Assembly (NCBI GenBank): GCA_937868145.1
Contig: CALMMH010000914.1
Span: forward strand, 1-12,195
Length of the DNA stretch: 12,195 nucleotides
Source: an uncultured Phycisphaerales bacterium
Lineage (GTDB): Bacteria; Planctomycetota; Phycisphaerae; Sedimentisphaerales; Anaerobacaceae
Direction of reading: 5' to 3'
Shown here: positions 1 to 5,584 of the stretch, in pieces
Numbering within the stretch: the stretch's first letter is position 1
Layout of the letters: each line of letters starts with the position of its first letter
The notes under the pieces: model-generated
Database searches by the model: none
What the model saw: only the letters and a program-made list of their open reading frames with translations
Told to the model about the DNA's origin: nothing
Position numbers and translations under genes: made by a program

Positions 1-96
1 CGATGTCCTCACCCTGGTTTTCGAGCAAGCCGAACAACAGATTCAGGGTGTGAGTCCTGCGTTCGATGACTCTGCGGCTCTGCGTCTCCGCGCGAG

Positions 97-190
97 TTAT
101 GCTCTCACGATCTCGAATCTCTCCACCTGCGGCGATTGTTGTTCCGCCTCCCAGAGGTCCAGCTTGAGCTGGATTCGGAGCCGGCTTTCC
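97..190 (-). pseudogene. HigA antitoxin C-terminal remnant (5'-truncated)
   Basis: On the minus strand these bases read as the last 30 codons of a HigA-type antitoxin plus a TAA stop, with no frameshift. The segment contains LKLDLWEAEQ, which is identical to the intact antitoxin tail at 1302-1394. By hand alignment about 21 of 30 residues and about 77 of 93 bases match. Similarity ends abruptly near 190, so the helix-turn-helix domain and start codon are absent. About 20 bases of downstream flank (a GCGGAGAC-CAGAG motif) are shared as well. It is therefore a decayed or fragmentary relative of the neighbouring higA rather than a recent exact copy. No promoter or start codon is evident, so it is probably not expressed. 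The flanking 1-96 and 191-293 hold nothing else I can recognise. Confidence 0.75.
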
Positions 191-293
191 TCACTTCCCA
201 CTTGAAACGTGACACTTTCAACTCATCCCGATAACGCCTTACGGCGTCACTACGAACGCTTCCGTTGTGCCATGTTCGCAACGTCCGTCTTCG

Positions 294-1085
294 CTAGGGG
301 CGGGGGAGGCGTTTCTTTTCCGCTTCCGTCGGGGGGTATCTCTTGAAGACGGACCACATGCCCCCGATGCCGTTGTCCCAGTCGTCCTGGCTGTAGACCT
401 TGTCCTTCTTCATGTACTCGGTGTGGCCGTCGTAGAAGGCGATGTTCGCGCCCTCGGCGTGGCGGTAGAGGACCGGTCCGTCGCAGCCGACGTTCTTGTA
501 GGGCATGATCGTGTCGTGGCCGAGGACGTCCCAGCCGATTTCGTAGTTGGCCCCTTTCCAATGGAGCCACCAGTCGTTGCCCTCGGTGAAGAACAGCTCC
601 GACCCGGGCGAGACGACGCTCGTATTCCTTTGGCCGACGAACGGCATGGTCATCCAGTTCGTGCCGGGCGTGTACCAGTCCGTGACATTGCCGCCGTAGC
701 TGATCCAGGAGGTGTACTGCGCGTCCTGGCGCTCCTGCATCGCGACGAGGTCGCTCGGGCAGCGGTACTCTTTGGGGGCGTCCCACTCGCTCTCGCCGGG
801 ACCCTGCTTGTCCTTGTAGCCCAGCAGCAGGCGGAATCGCTGGTTGGCGGGCCAGTAGAAGTCCGTGCCCAGGGTCCGGTCGATGAGGGGGACGTACCAG
901 CCGTCGGACTCGTCGGCGTAGATGGCGTTGGCCATGCCCAGGGACCGGACATGACTGGCGCAGACCAGTCGCTTGCCCTGCTCCTTGGCCCGCGCCAGGG
1001 CCGGCAGGAGGACGGCCATCAGAATCGCGATCACGGAGATGACGACGAGCAATTCGATGAGGGTGAAAGCTCTTCGGCTACGCAT
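294..1085 (-). CDS. type II secretion/pilin-like protein, H-X9-DG family (DUF1559-like)
   Basis: A 263-residue secreted pseudopilin-like protein. Residues 3-30 are a class III prepilin signal: a short basic lead, the AFTLIE motif with Glu at 11 (mature position 5 if cleaved after Ala6), then a hydrophobic helix (LLVVISVIAILMAVLLPAL). The C-terminal part has the planctomycete pilin-like H-X9-DG motif, His209, nine residues, then Asp219-Gly220. Proteins of this family are numerous in Planctomycetota and Lentisphaerae; their exact role is not settled, but export and processing by a type II secretion/type IV pilus-like system is expected. The start is ATG 1085, because it places the basic lead directly before the pilin helix and has GGAG about nine bases upstream. 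Upstream in-frame ATGs at 1133 and 1115 would add an unlikely leader. Ala instead of Gly at -1 of the cleavage site is slightly atypical. Confidence 0.9.
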   Translation of the reverse strand: MRSRRAFTLIELLVVISVIAILMAVLLPALARAKEQGKRLVCASHVRSLGMANAIYADESDGWYVPLIDRTLGTDFYWPANQRFRLLLGYKDKQGPGESEWDAPKEYRCPSDLVAMQERQDAQYTSWISYGGNVTDWYTPGTNWMTMPFVGQRNTSVVSPGSELFFTEGNDWWLHWKGANYEIGWDVLGHDTIMPYKNVGCDGPVLYRHAEGANIAFYDGHTEYMKKDKVYSQDDWDNGIGGMWSVFKRYPPTEAEKKRLPRP

Positions 1086-1150
1086 GGCAAGCCACTCCCG
1101 AAACGCCGGTTCCATATGCCCAACCTGCCCCACTCCGCCGACCTGCCATG

Positions 1151-1179
1151 ATTATACCGCAATCCTCGCGCCAGTCGAA
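1151..1179 (-). promoter_or_regulatory. predicted sigma-70 promoter of the pilin-like gene
   Basis: On the minus strand a TTCGAC -35 box (1174-1179) is separated by 17 bp from a perfect TATAAT -10 box (1151-1156). The expected start of transcription near 1144 would give a leader of about 60 nt before ATG 1085. This leader would include the upstream ATG at 1133, which supports the later start codon. Confidence 0.6.
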
Positions 1180-1206
1180 GCGCGGAATGGGCGATGGGGG
1201 GAGAAG

Positions 1207-1252
1207 ATGGGGGGCAAACCTACGCAATTCACGGTCTCGCAGGAGGGGATTC
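1207..1252 (-). repeat. dispersed intergenic repeat, copy A
   Basis: This segment aligns with copies at 3051-3100 and 4307-4354, all in the same orientation. The shared plus-strand core is GGGGGCAAACC, a short variable stretch, then TTCACGGTCT and GCAGGAGGGGATTC. It lies in the gap between higA and the pilin-like gene. It has no obvious terminal inverted repeats and is not in a convincing reading frame. Its function is unknown. Confidence 0.6.
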
Positions 1253-1301
1253 GTCGTGCGTTCTGCGTTGTGCGGATGGGAGCTCTGTGTCTCCGCGCGA
1301 A

Positions 1302-1595
1302 CTATGCTTTCACGAGGTCGAGCTTCTCCACATTCGGCGATCTTTGCTCCGCTTCCCACAGGTCCAGCTTGAGCTGCATTCGGAGCCAGCTTTCCGCCGT
1401 GGTGTTCGTCGCACGCGCCACCCGGACGGCCATCTCGGGGCTCATGGCGGCGTGTTCGTTCAACAGCTCGGAGAGGGCCTTTCGCGTTACGCCCAGCCGT
1501 CTTGCGGTCTCGGTAACCGTCAGCCCCAACGCTTCGATCACGTCATGCTTGAGAACTCGACCCGGATGTGTTGGTTTTCTCGTAGTCATCATCAT
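1302..1595 (-). CDS. higA: HigA family antitoxin
   Basis: A 97-residue antitoxin of the HigA/XRE family, which neutralises HigB by binding it and represses the operon through a helix-turn-helix. The N-terminal HPGRVLKHDVIEALGLT is the typical HigA opening. The helix-turn-helix spans about residues 27-50 (TVTETARRLGVTRKALSELL). The AESWLRMQ-LDLWEAEQ segment is the usual conserved C-terminal helix. The start ATG at 1595 overlaps the higB stop in an ATGA arrangement, implying translational coupling; no separate ribosome-binding site is visible, and two further ATG codons follow immediately. Toxin-first order is characteristic of higBA. Its C-terminal 30 codons have a diverged orphan relative at 97-190. 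Confidence 0.93.
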   Translation of the reverse strand: MMMTTRKPTHPGRVLKHDVIEALGLTVTETARRLGVTRKALSELLNEHAAMSPEMAVRVARATNTTAESWLRMQLKLDLWEAEQRSPNVEKLDLVKA

Positions 1596-1876
1596 TTCCC
1601 GTGGTAGTCGATGTAATCAACGTCGTAGGCGTCCGGCCCATCAAATCGGAACGTAACCCGCCAATTGCCCGAGACAACAACGGCCCAGTGCCCGTCCAAC
1701 TCGCCTTTCAGCGGATGCAAGCGATAGCCAGGCAACGCCATGTCGTTCGGCGTCTCGGACGCGTCCAGGCGGTCCAATATCCGTATGAGCTTCTCGACGT
1801 GTTCAGGCGAAACCCGGCGGGCGTCGCCTTTCTCGTACAGTTTCTTAAGCCCGTTGTGCCGGAACGACTTTATCAT
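1592..1876 (-). CDS. higB: HigB toxin, RelE/ParE superfamily mRNA interferase
   Basis: A 94-residue HigB toxin, expected to cleave mRNA on the ribosome. The sequence starts IKSFRHNGLKKLYEKGD and ends DVDYIDYHGK, both family signatures. Residues His54, Lys57, Arg73, Tyr91 and His92 occupy the same numbered positions as the catalytic residues described for Proteus HigB, so the toxin appears intact. The start is ATG 1876, giving the standard length; an upstream ATG at 1939 would add 21 residues encoded by the operator and promoter DNA. It overlaps higA by four bases. The operator palindrome lies directly upstream and the -10 box ends only 6 nt before the ATG, so the mRNA may be leaderless or nearly so. 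Confidence 0.94.
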   Translation of the reverse strand: MIKSFRHNGLKKLYEKGDARRVSPEHVEKLIRILDRLDASETPNDMALPGYRLHPLKGELDGHWAVVVSGNWRVTFRFDGPDAYDVDYIDYHGK

Positions 1877-1882
1877 GTGGAC

Positions 1883-1911
1883 AGTATAACCTATAACGTT
1901 ACGGGTTACAA
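1883..1911 (-). promoter_or_regulatory. higBA promoter with overlapping HigA-type operator palindrome
   Basis: On the minus strand, -35 TTGTAA (1906-1911) and -10 TATACT (1883-1888) are exactly 17 bp apart. The spacer is filled by an imperfect 22-bp palindrome at 1887-1908 with plus-strand arms TAACC and GGTTA around a perfect TAACGTTA core. A dimeric repressor bound here would block RNA polymerase, as expected for HigA autoregulation. Only 6 nt separate the -10 box from ATG 1876. Confidence 0.75.
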
Positions 1912-1927
1912 ATGGTATTTCAAGAGA

Positions 1928-1957
1928 ATCCGCGTTCATCGGCGTTTATCTGCGGTT
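1928..1957. repeat. degenerate decamer tandem repeat (3 units)
   Basis: Three successive 10-bp units, ATCCGCGTTC, ATCGGCGTTT and ATCTGCGGTT, run from 1928 to 1957. The repeat covers the last codons and the stop of the HNH-AP2 gene, encoding its C-terminal TADKRR. It looks like intergenic repeat DNA that now supplies the end of that reading frame. Confidence 0.6.
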
Positions 1958-2808
1958 CCAACGCCTTGGTGTGTGGCTTTTGCCGGGTGTCTCCGGAAGA
2001 TGTCGTTCTTTCGCCGTTGCCTGCGTCTCTGCTCCTTCCGCTCCTCTTCCTCCTGTGCCTTCTTGAGTTTCTCCTTTTTGTATCGGAGTTTCCGGCAGCG
2101 TTCCGCGATCTTGGCTTGTCGCCACTCGATATCCACGTCCCAGCGCCGCTCGGGCGTCCATTCTCTCGGGAAGTTCAGACGGGCGAACTCGCCGAACCAG
2201 CGGACCGCCGCGAGGTCGTAGCCGCGGGCCGCGTCGGTTTCCGTCTCGAAGTACTCGAGCTTGCGCTCCTTGGCTTTGTACCGCCACTTCGCGTACCATT
2301 TCTTGAGGCGTTTGGCGTAGTAGACGCCTTTGAACTGCGAGGGCGTGCGGCGGGACTTGCGCCGGTTGCGGGCGTTCTGCAAGGGCGTGCAGACGCGGAG
2401 GTTGAAGCGGCAGTTGTTGACGCGGTTGCCGTCGATGTGGTCGACGACCATGCCGTTGGGCGCGTCCAGGATCATCTTGTGCATGAAGACCATCCGGCCC
2501 CGGCTGGACCTCACGGCGTATCCACTGCTGAGATGCCATTTCCAGCGGCTGAGTCGTTCGTAGTCGGCGGCGTCCACGTAGGCGTAGAAGCCGTCGTCCA
2601 GCGGGATCATGCGGACGTCGCCTGTGGGCGCTGGCGGCCTGGGCCGGTAATTGCAGCAGGGGACGCCGGTGACGTCGTGGAGTTGGCCCGGCCACCAGGG
2701 GTGATTGGCGCATCGCGGCACGATCGGCAGACCCGCCCACACCCATCGCAGCCACAGACCCGGATCGCATACCGCGTACACGCAATTATGACACGTTCGC
2801 TCGGCCAT
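1936..2808 (-). CDS. HNH endonuclease with AP2 DNA-binding domain (homing-endonuclease-like)
   Basis: A 290-residue protein with three visible parts. Residues 6-54 are a Cys/Trp-rich region (CHNC, Cys14, Cys33, Cys51-Cys52) that may bind a metal. Residues about 66-150 form an HNH nuclease domain with HKMILDAP, VDHIDGN (Asp123-His124) and NLRVCTPLQNARNR. Residues about 157-214 form an AP2 domain (SQFKGVYYAKRLKKWYA, AARGYDLAAVRWFGEFARLNF). The tail (220-290) is a highly charged Lys/Arg/Glu helix. HNH-AP2 proteins are typically mobile, site-specific DNA-cutting enzymes. The start ATG 2808 follows GGGAG by seven bases. A near-consensus promoter lies about 90 bp upstream. A diverged fragment of a relative's C terminus occurs at 5575-5745. 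The last codons fall in decamer repeat DNA. Confidence 0.9.
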   Translation of the reverse strand: MAERTCHNCVYAVCDPGLWLRWVWAGLPIVPRCANHPWWPGQLHDVTGVPCCNYRPRPPAPTGDVRMIPLDDGFYAYVDAADYERLSRWKWHLSSGYAVRSSRGRMVFMHKMILDAPNGMVVDHIDGNRVNNCRFNLRVCTPLQNARNRRKSRRTPSQFKGVYYAKRLKKWYAKWRYKAKERKLEYFETETDAARGYDLAAVRWFGEFARLNFPREWTPERRWDVDIEWRQAKIAERCRKLRYKKEKLKKAQEEEERKEQRRRQRRKNDIFRRHPAKATHQGVGTADKRR

Positions 2809-2841
2809 GTCGGTCTCCCTTCCCGTTTCGCTCTCGTCGCG

Positions 2842-2865
2842 GGCCGGACGCGAGGTCGCGGCCCC
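2842..2865 (-). other. possible hairpin in the 5' leader of the HNH-AP2 gene
   Basis: Plus-strand arms GGGCC and GGCCC, with inner GAC/GTC pairing, would form a GC-rich hairpin in the predicted leader between the promoter and ATG 2808. No riboswitch class is recognised and it may be incidental in GC-rich DNA. Confidence 0.25.
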
Positions 2866-2895
2866 TTTCGGATCGCTCGGCGTGAATACGGATCT

Positions 2896-2924
2896 ATCGT
2901 AGAGGTTTGATGGTTAGATGTCAA
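2896..2924 (-). promoter_or_regulatory. strong predicted sigma-70 promoter of the HNH-AP2 gene
   Basis: On the minus strand a perfect TTGACA -35 box (2919-2924) is followed by a 17-bp spacer and TACGAT (2896-2901). It sits in locally AT-rich DNA (2885-2960) that contrasts with the surroundings. The predicted leader to ATG 2808 is about 80 nt. Confidence 0.7.
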
Positions 2925-3050
2925 CAAAATATTAGGTGGTAAATTTCATATTCTTACAAGTCCTTGCGGACAAAAGAGTAAGGATGTCGGCTTGTGGGGC
3001 GATTCTTCGGGGGAGCGCGTGCGCGATCGTCGCCGTCGTCGAAAGGAAGA

Positions 3051-3100
3051 AGCGGGCCTTGCCCATTTCACGGTCTTGTCTGACGCAGGAAGGGAATCAC
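3051..3100 (-). repeat. dispersed intergenic repeat, copy B
   Basis: This segment shares TTCACGGTCTTG and GCAGGAAGGGAATC with copies A and C, with a six-base insertion between the two blocks and a shortened GGGCAAACC block. Its left part is intergenic and its end supplies the TGA stop of the 301-residue gene at 3097-3099. The rest of 2925-3050 holds nothing recognisable. Confidence 0.5.
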
Positions 3101-4002
3101 ACGGAGCGTCGTCTCCCTGAGCTGATCACGACCTGACCGGCCGAGCGGTCGTTGACGACGATCGTGAACATCGCGTCTTCCTTGCAGCTTTTGAGGCAGG
3201 CTGCCTGGACAGCGGTGAGGTTCTCTCCGAAGGCCGTGAAGGTGCGCTCTGCGCCGTCCTCCCGGGTGCACACGCCGTTGGCATCGGGACCCTGCTGGTT
3301 GGTTCCCTTCGTGAGAAACGACTTGCTGAGGTTGCCTTCGATCATGTACTTCGCGCCCTGATCCGAGGCCACCGTCGGGCTGCCCTTGAGAATGCGCTTC
3401 GCGGTCGTCTCGCAGTCCGTCCGCTTGCCTCGGATGCGGACTTTGACGCCGCGCTCGAGGAACTCCAGGCTGACTTTCTGCCCAATGGCGGCGATGGCAT
3501 CGGCTCCGGTGATCCTCTCGAATCCACCTGCCGGCGCTTCCGGGGCCGGCGCGGTCTCGGGCTGCGGCTCCTGAGCCGTCGCCTCCGTCGCGACGGGTTC
3601 GCCTGGATGCCGGAGCTGGCCGCGGAGAACGAGTCCGTGTTCCCCTTCTTCGGCGGTCACGCTGCCGGGGCGTCCAACAAACTGCGCCACGCGCGTCAGC
3701 AGCCTATTCGGCGCGACGTCCAGCGTCACGAGCTTGAAGCGGCCGTCCGGTTTGCGTTCGAGGACGATCGTGCCGGTCTCCTGGGGCTCTCCGGCGTAGA
3801 TCCCCCAGACGATGACCCGATCGGGCTTCACGACGGTGACAGGATCACCCCGCGTGATCAGCGAGCAGAAAGTCTCCGCGAGTTCACGATTGGGACTCGT
3901 GATCCAGGCGTTGTTGTCCTCGATCAGCAAGAACGCATGACGTTCGCTAAGCGGACGCTTGAGCTCCGCTTTGCTCTTGGGTATCTTCACCTTCTCTGCC
4001 AA
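3097..4002 (-). CDS. two-domain protein of unknown function, TTG start
   Basis: A 301-residue protein that I do not recognise. No signal peptide or membrane segment is seen, so it is probably cytoplasmic. Residues 1-132 form a mixed alpha/beta N-terminal part (HAFLLIEDNNAWITSPN, PVTVVKPDRVIVWGIYAG). Residues 133-160 are a Pro/Ala/Glu-rich linker. Residues 165-290 form a second domain beginning ITGADAIAAIGQKVSLEFL, with Cys197, Cys245, Cys269 and Cys273. The start is TTG 4002: AAAAGGAGA places GGAG six bases upstream, and the reading frame further upstream is low-quality sequence without an ATG until 4257. It is flanked by two copies of the dispersed repeat, and its stop codon lies in copy B. 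No clear promoter was found. No function is assigned. Confidence 0.75.
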   Translation of the reverse strand: MAEKVKIPKSKAELKRPLSERHAFLLIEDNNAWITSPNRELAETFCSLITRGDPVTVVKPDRVIVWGIYAGEPQETGTIVLERKPDGRFKLVTLDVAPNRLLTRVAQFVGRPGSVTAEEGEHGLVLRGQLRHPGEPVATEATAQEPQPETAPAPEAPAGGFERITGADAIAAIGQKVSLEFLERGVKVRIRGKRTDCETTAKRILKGSPTVASDQGAKYMIEGNLSKSFLTKGTNQQGPDANGVCTREDGAERTFTAFGENLTAVQAACLKSCKEDAMFTIVVNDRSAGQVVISSGRRRSV

Positions 4003-4008
4003 AGTTTT

Positions 4009-4012
4009 CTCC
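4009..4012 (-). promoter_or_regulatory. ribosome-binding site fixing the TTG start
   Basis: Minus-strand GGAG within AAAAGGAGAAAACT lies six bases before TTG 4002. It is the only good Shine-Dalgarno in this frame, so it selects the TTG start over the ATG at 4257. Confidence 0.7.
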
Positions 4013-4066
4013 TTTTCTCCCAGTTGTCTGAGGTCCACCCCTATCCAAGTCAGGGAACCTTCGGCG

Positions 4067-4190
4067 TCAACTCGACAGCCGTTTGCGGAACCGCGTTTTG
4101 GCCCGAGCCTCGTCCCCGCGGATGCGCCGCGTGTCCTGGCCCAGGCTCTCGGCGATATCCGCGTCGTGCAGGCCGCCGAAGAACCCCCAA
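4067..4190 (-). pseudogene. orphan C-terminal tail resembling sigma-70 region 4 / HTH protein
   Basis: The minus strand encodes a segment of about 37 residues, GGLHDADIAESLGQDTRRIR followed by GDEARAKTRFRKRLSS and a TGA stop. Codons have strongly GC-biased third positions, as in real genes here. The pattern (G-L-x-D-x-x-I-A-x-x-L-G, then R-x-I-R, then A-K-x-R-F) resembles the helix-turn-helix of ECF-type sigma factors. Upstream of about 4190 the frame turns into low-quality sequence without domains, so the gene's 5' part is missing. The family call is tentative; another HTH protein is possible. Confidence 0.45.
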
Positions 4191-4306
4191 TGACTGGTAG
4201 CAAAACTGATAACCGACTCTGGAAGAGATTGTACCGCCGGGGGCGTCGAAAATCCAAAAAAAGTGGAGACTATGGCAGCGTCACAAAACGTTTCTGTCCC
4301 GAAGAA

Positions 4307-4354
4307 GACGGGGGCAAACCTATCCATTTCGCGGTCTTGCAGAAGGGGGCATTC
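4307..4354 (-). repeat. dispersed intergenic repeat, copy C
   Basis: This is the closest match to copy A: GGGGGCAAACCTA, TTCGCGGTCTTGCAG, then AGGGGGCATTC on the plus strand. It lies upstream of the 301-residue gene between the sigma-like gene tail and unassigned DNA. Confidence 0.6.
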
Positions 4355-4693
4355 TCGGCGGCGATCAGCGAAAGTGATGTACGTGTGGGTACGTATTTCT
4401 ACAGAGATTCCAGCCTCTTTCGCGATTCTCATTGACAGCGGCAGAGGCAAGTCCCATTGTCATGTGTGTCTTCCGAGGGGTGAACCAGGTACGGTCTTCA
4501 GGAGGAGAACGTCGGTGGTCAGGGCAAAGGACATACCGTTGGTCTTGCTCGTTATTGCAGGTGGGGGAGCCGTCATTGCGGAGGGGGTCGTGTGCTCAAG
4601 GGAAAGTGAAGCAACACAAAGCGCCGGAATGAAGACTCTGGAGGATCGCACGCGTTCGGCTGCGAAGAACGATCGAACAGGTGAACATAAGAA
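4355..4693. other. intergenic stretch without a recognised gene
   Basis: Several short open frames cross this stretch on both strands, but none shows a recognisable domain, a good ribosome-binding site or a clear codon bias. I see no convincing promoter for the downstream PEP-CTERM gene. It may contain decayed sequence. Confidence 0.4.
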
Positions 4694-4704
4694 GGAGACA
4701 AGAA

Positions 4705-5421
4705 ATGAAAACGAAGGGGTGGATCAATCTGTTTGCGGCAATCGTGATTGTGGGGGTTTCAAACATATCTTCTGCGGGTATTTCCTTCACAGGAGACAGT
4801 ACGGGCGTATTCACAAACCCCACGGGTCCTTCCGGAATGGTCACAACCGGAGTCGGCACCAGTCATTTCACGTGGGGGGATAGCAGTTCCTTCAACACGG
4901 GCCCGAGTTCGCTGGACTTCACCGGCACTCCGTTCAGCGGCACTTCAGATGTGCCCTTCGAGTTTGGCACACTGACTTATTTCAACGGAACGATCGCCTC
5001 GGGCACAGAAGCAGATGCCGTGGATCTCGCAGTCCTACTGACACTTACTACACCCAGTGGCGTGTCGCAGGACTTCACCTATCACCTTGCCTTGATCAAT
5101 AGTCCGAACACGGGCGATCCGTACGCAAGCGCTGATTACGTGTATCTGCCCAGCACAATGCCGGGCACTCATTTCACAGAAGGCGGCGTCGACTATACGC
5201 TTGAGTTCCTTGGCTTTGGGACCGTAACAGGTTCAGGCTTCACTACCGTCGACAGCTTCCGTGTGCTGGAAGACTCCAGCGCGTCGGCGCAACTGCTGGG
5301 AAGGATCACCGAACAGGTCGTCATCCCTGTTCCCGGTGCTGCCCTGCTTGGCGTGCTCGGGGTCGGCTGTATTGGGGCAAGTAGACGTGTCAGGCATGTT
5401 CTGCAAAAGAGTCCTCGTTGA
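4705..5421 (+). CDS. PEP-CTERM-type secreted protein, choice-of-anchor K-like domain
   Basis: A 238-residue exported protein. Residues 1-24 are a signal peptide (GWINLFAAIVIVGVSNISSA, cleavage after Ala24). The Gly/Ser/Thr-rich beta domain (25-205) includes SHFTWGD, FEFGTLTYFNGTIASGTEA, and a late LEFLGFG region, as in the choice-of-anchor K group. The C terminus (207-230) has IPVPGAALLG, a hydrophobic stretch and a basic SRRVRH end. This is a three-part PEP-CTERM-like signal, in which an exosortase would cleave and attach the protein to the cell surface or matrix. The planctomycete form has Pro-Val-Pro-Gly rather than Pro-Glu-Pro. ATG 4705 follows GGAG by seven bases; GTG 4681 lies before the ribosome-binding site and is rejected. 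The ligand is unknown, and no exosortase gene is in the window. Confidence 0.88.
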   Translation: MKTKGWINLFAAIVIVGVSNISSAGISFTGDSTGVFTNPTGPSGMVTTGVGTSHFTWGDSSSFNTGPSSLDFTGTPFSGTSDVPFEFGTLTYFNGTIASGTEADAVDLAVLLTLTTPSGVSQDFTYHLALINSPNTGDPYASADYVYLPSTMPGTHFTEGGVDYTLEFLGFGTVTGSGFTTVDSFRVLEDSSASAQLLGRITEQVVIPVPGAALLGVLGVGCIGASRRVRHVLQKSPR

Positions 5422-5476
5422 GTGAAGGAGAAAGGATACTGACGGTCGTAGTGTCGGGGCAGGAGACGGGGGCGGC

Positions 5477-5511
5477 AGACAGTAGCTGGTAGCCGGTTGT
5501 CGGTTCGGAGT
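5477..5511. repeat. degenerate heptamer tandem array
   Basis: Five consecutive 7-bp units, AGACAGT, AGCTGGT, AGCCGGT, TGTCGGT and TCGGAGT, mostly share a GGT or GT end. The region encodes nothing recognisable. It resembles decayed short tandem heptamer repeats. Confidence 0.5.
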
Positions 5512-5557
5512 TGGGAGCGTACCCTTACCGCCTGCCGCCTCCGTTGTCCGGGCTTGC

Positions 5558-5584
5558 TCGTCGTGCGTTCTGCGTTCTGCGTCG
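5558..5584. repeat. TGCGTTC heptamer repeat, 19-bp match to 1251-1269
   Basis: TGCGTTC is repeated at 5564 and 5571, followed by TGCGTCG at 5578. The 19 bases from 5558 are identical to 1251-1269 beside repeat copy A, where TGCGTTC and TGCGTTG stand in tandem. It lies directly downstream of the AP2 gene remnant on the minus strand. Confidence 0.6.

Noticed and set aside
267..1151. Plus-strand 294-codon frame opposite the pilin-like gene
   Set aside because: It is an antisense shadow; the minus strand carries the prepilin signal and the H-X9-DG motif.
4035..4075. Possible promoter (TTGACG followed by TGGATA on the minus strand) for the TTG-start gene
   Set aside because: The -35 box is fair but the -10 candidate matches the consensus poorly, so no promoter is called.
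4003..4257. ATG-initiated 85-residue N-terminal extension of the 301-residue protein
   Set aside because: It overlaps the out-of-frame sigma-like gene tail, has poor composition, and a good ribosome-binding site points to TTG 4002.
1207..4354. CRISPR array or transposon ends formed by the three repeats
   Set aside because: Copies are more than 1 kb apart with unequal intervals containing genes, and no inverted termini or target duplications are visible.
4263..4883. Plus-strand 206-codon frame crossing the PEP-CTERM gene start
   Set aside because: It spans repeat copy C, has no recognisable domain or Shine-Dalgarno, and overlaps the well-supported gene at 4705.
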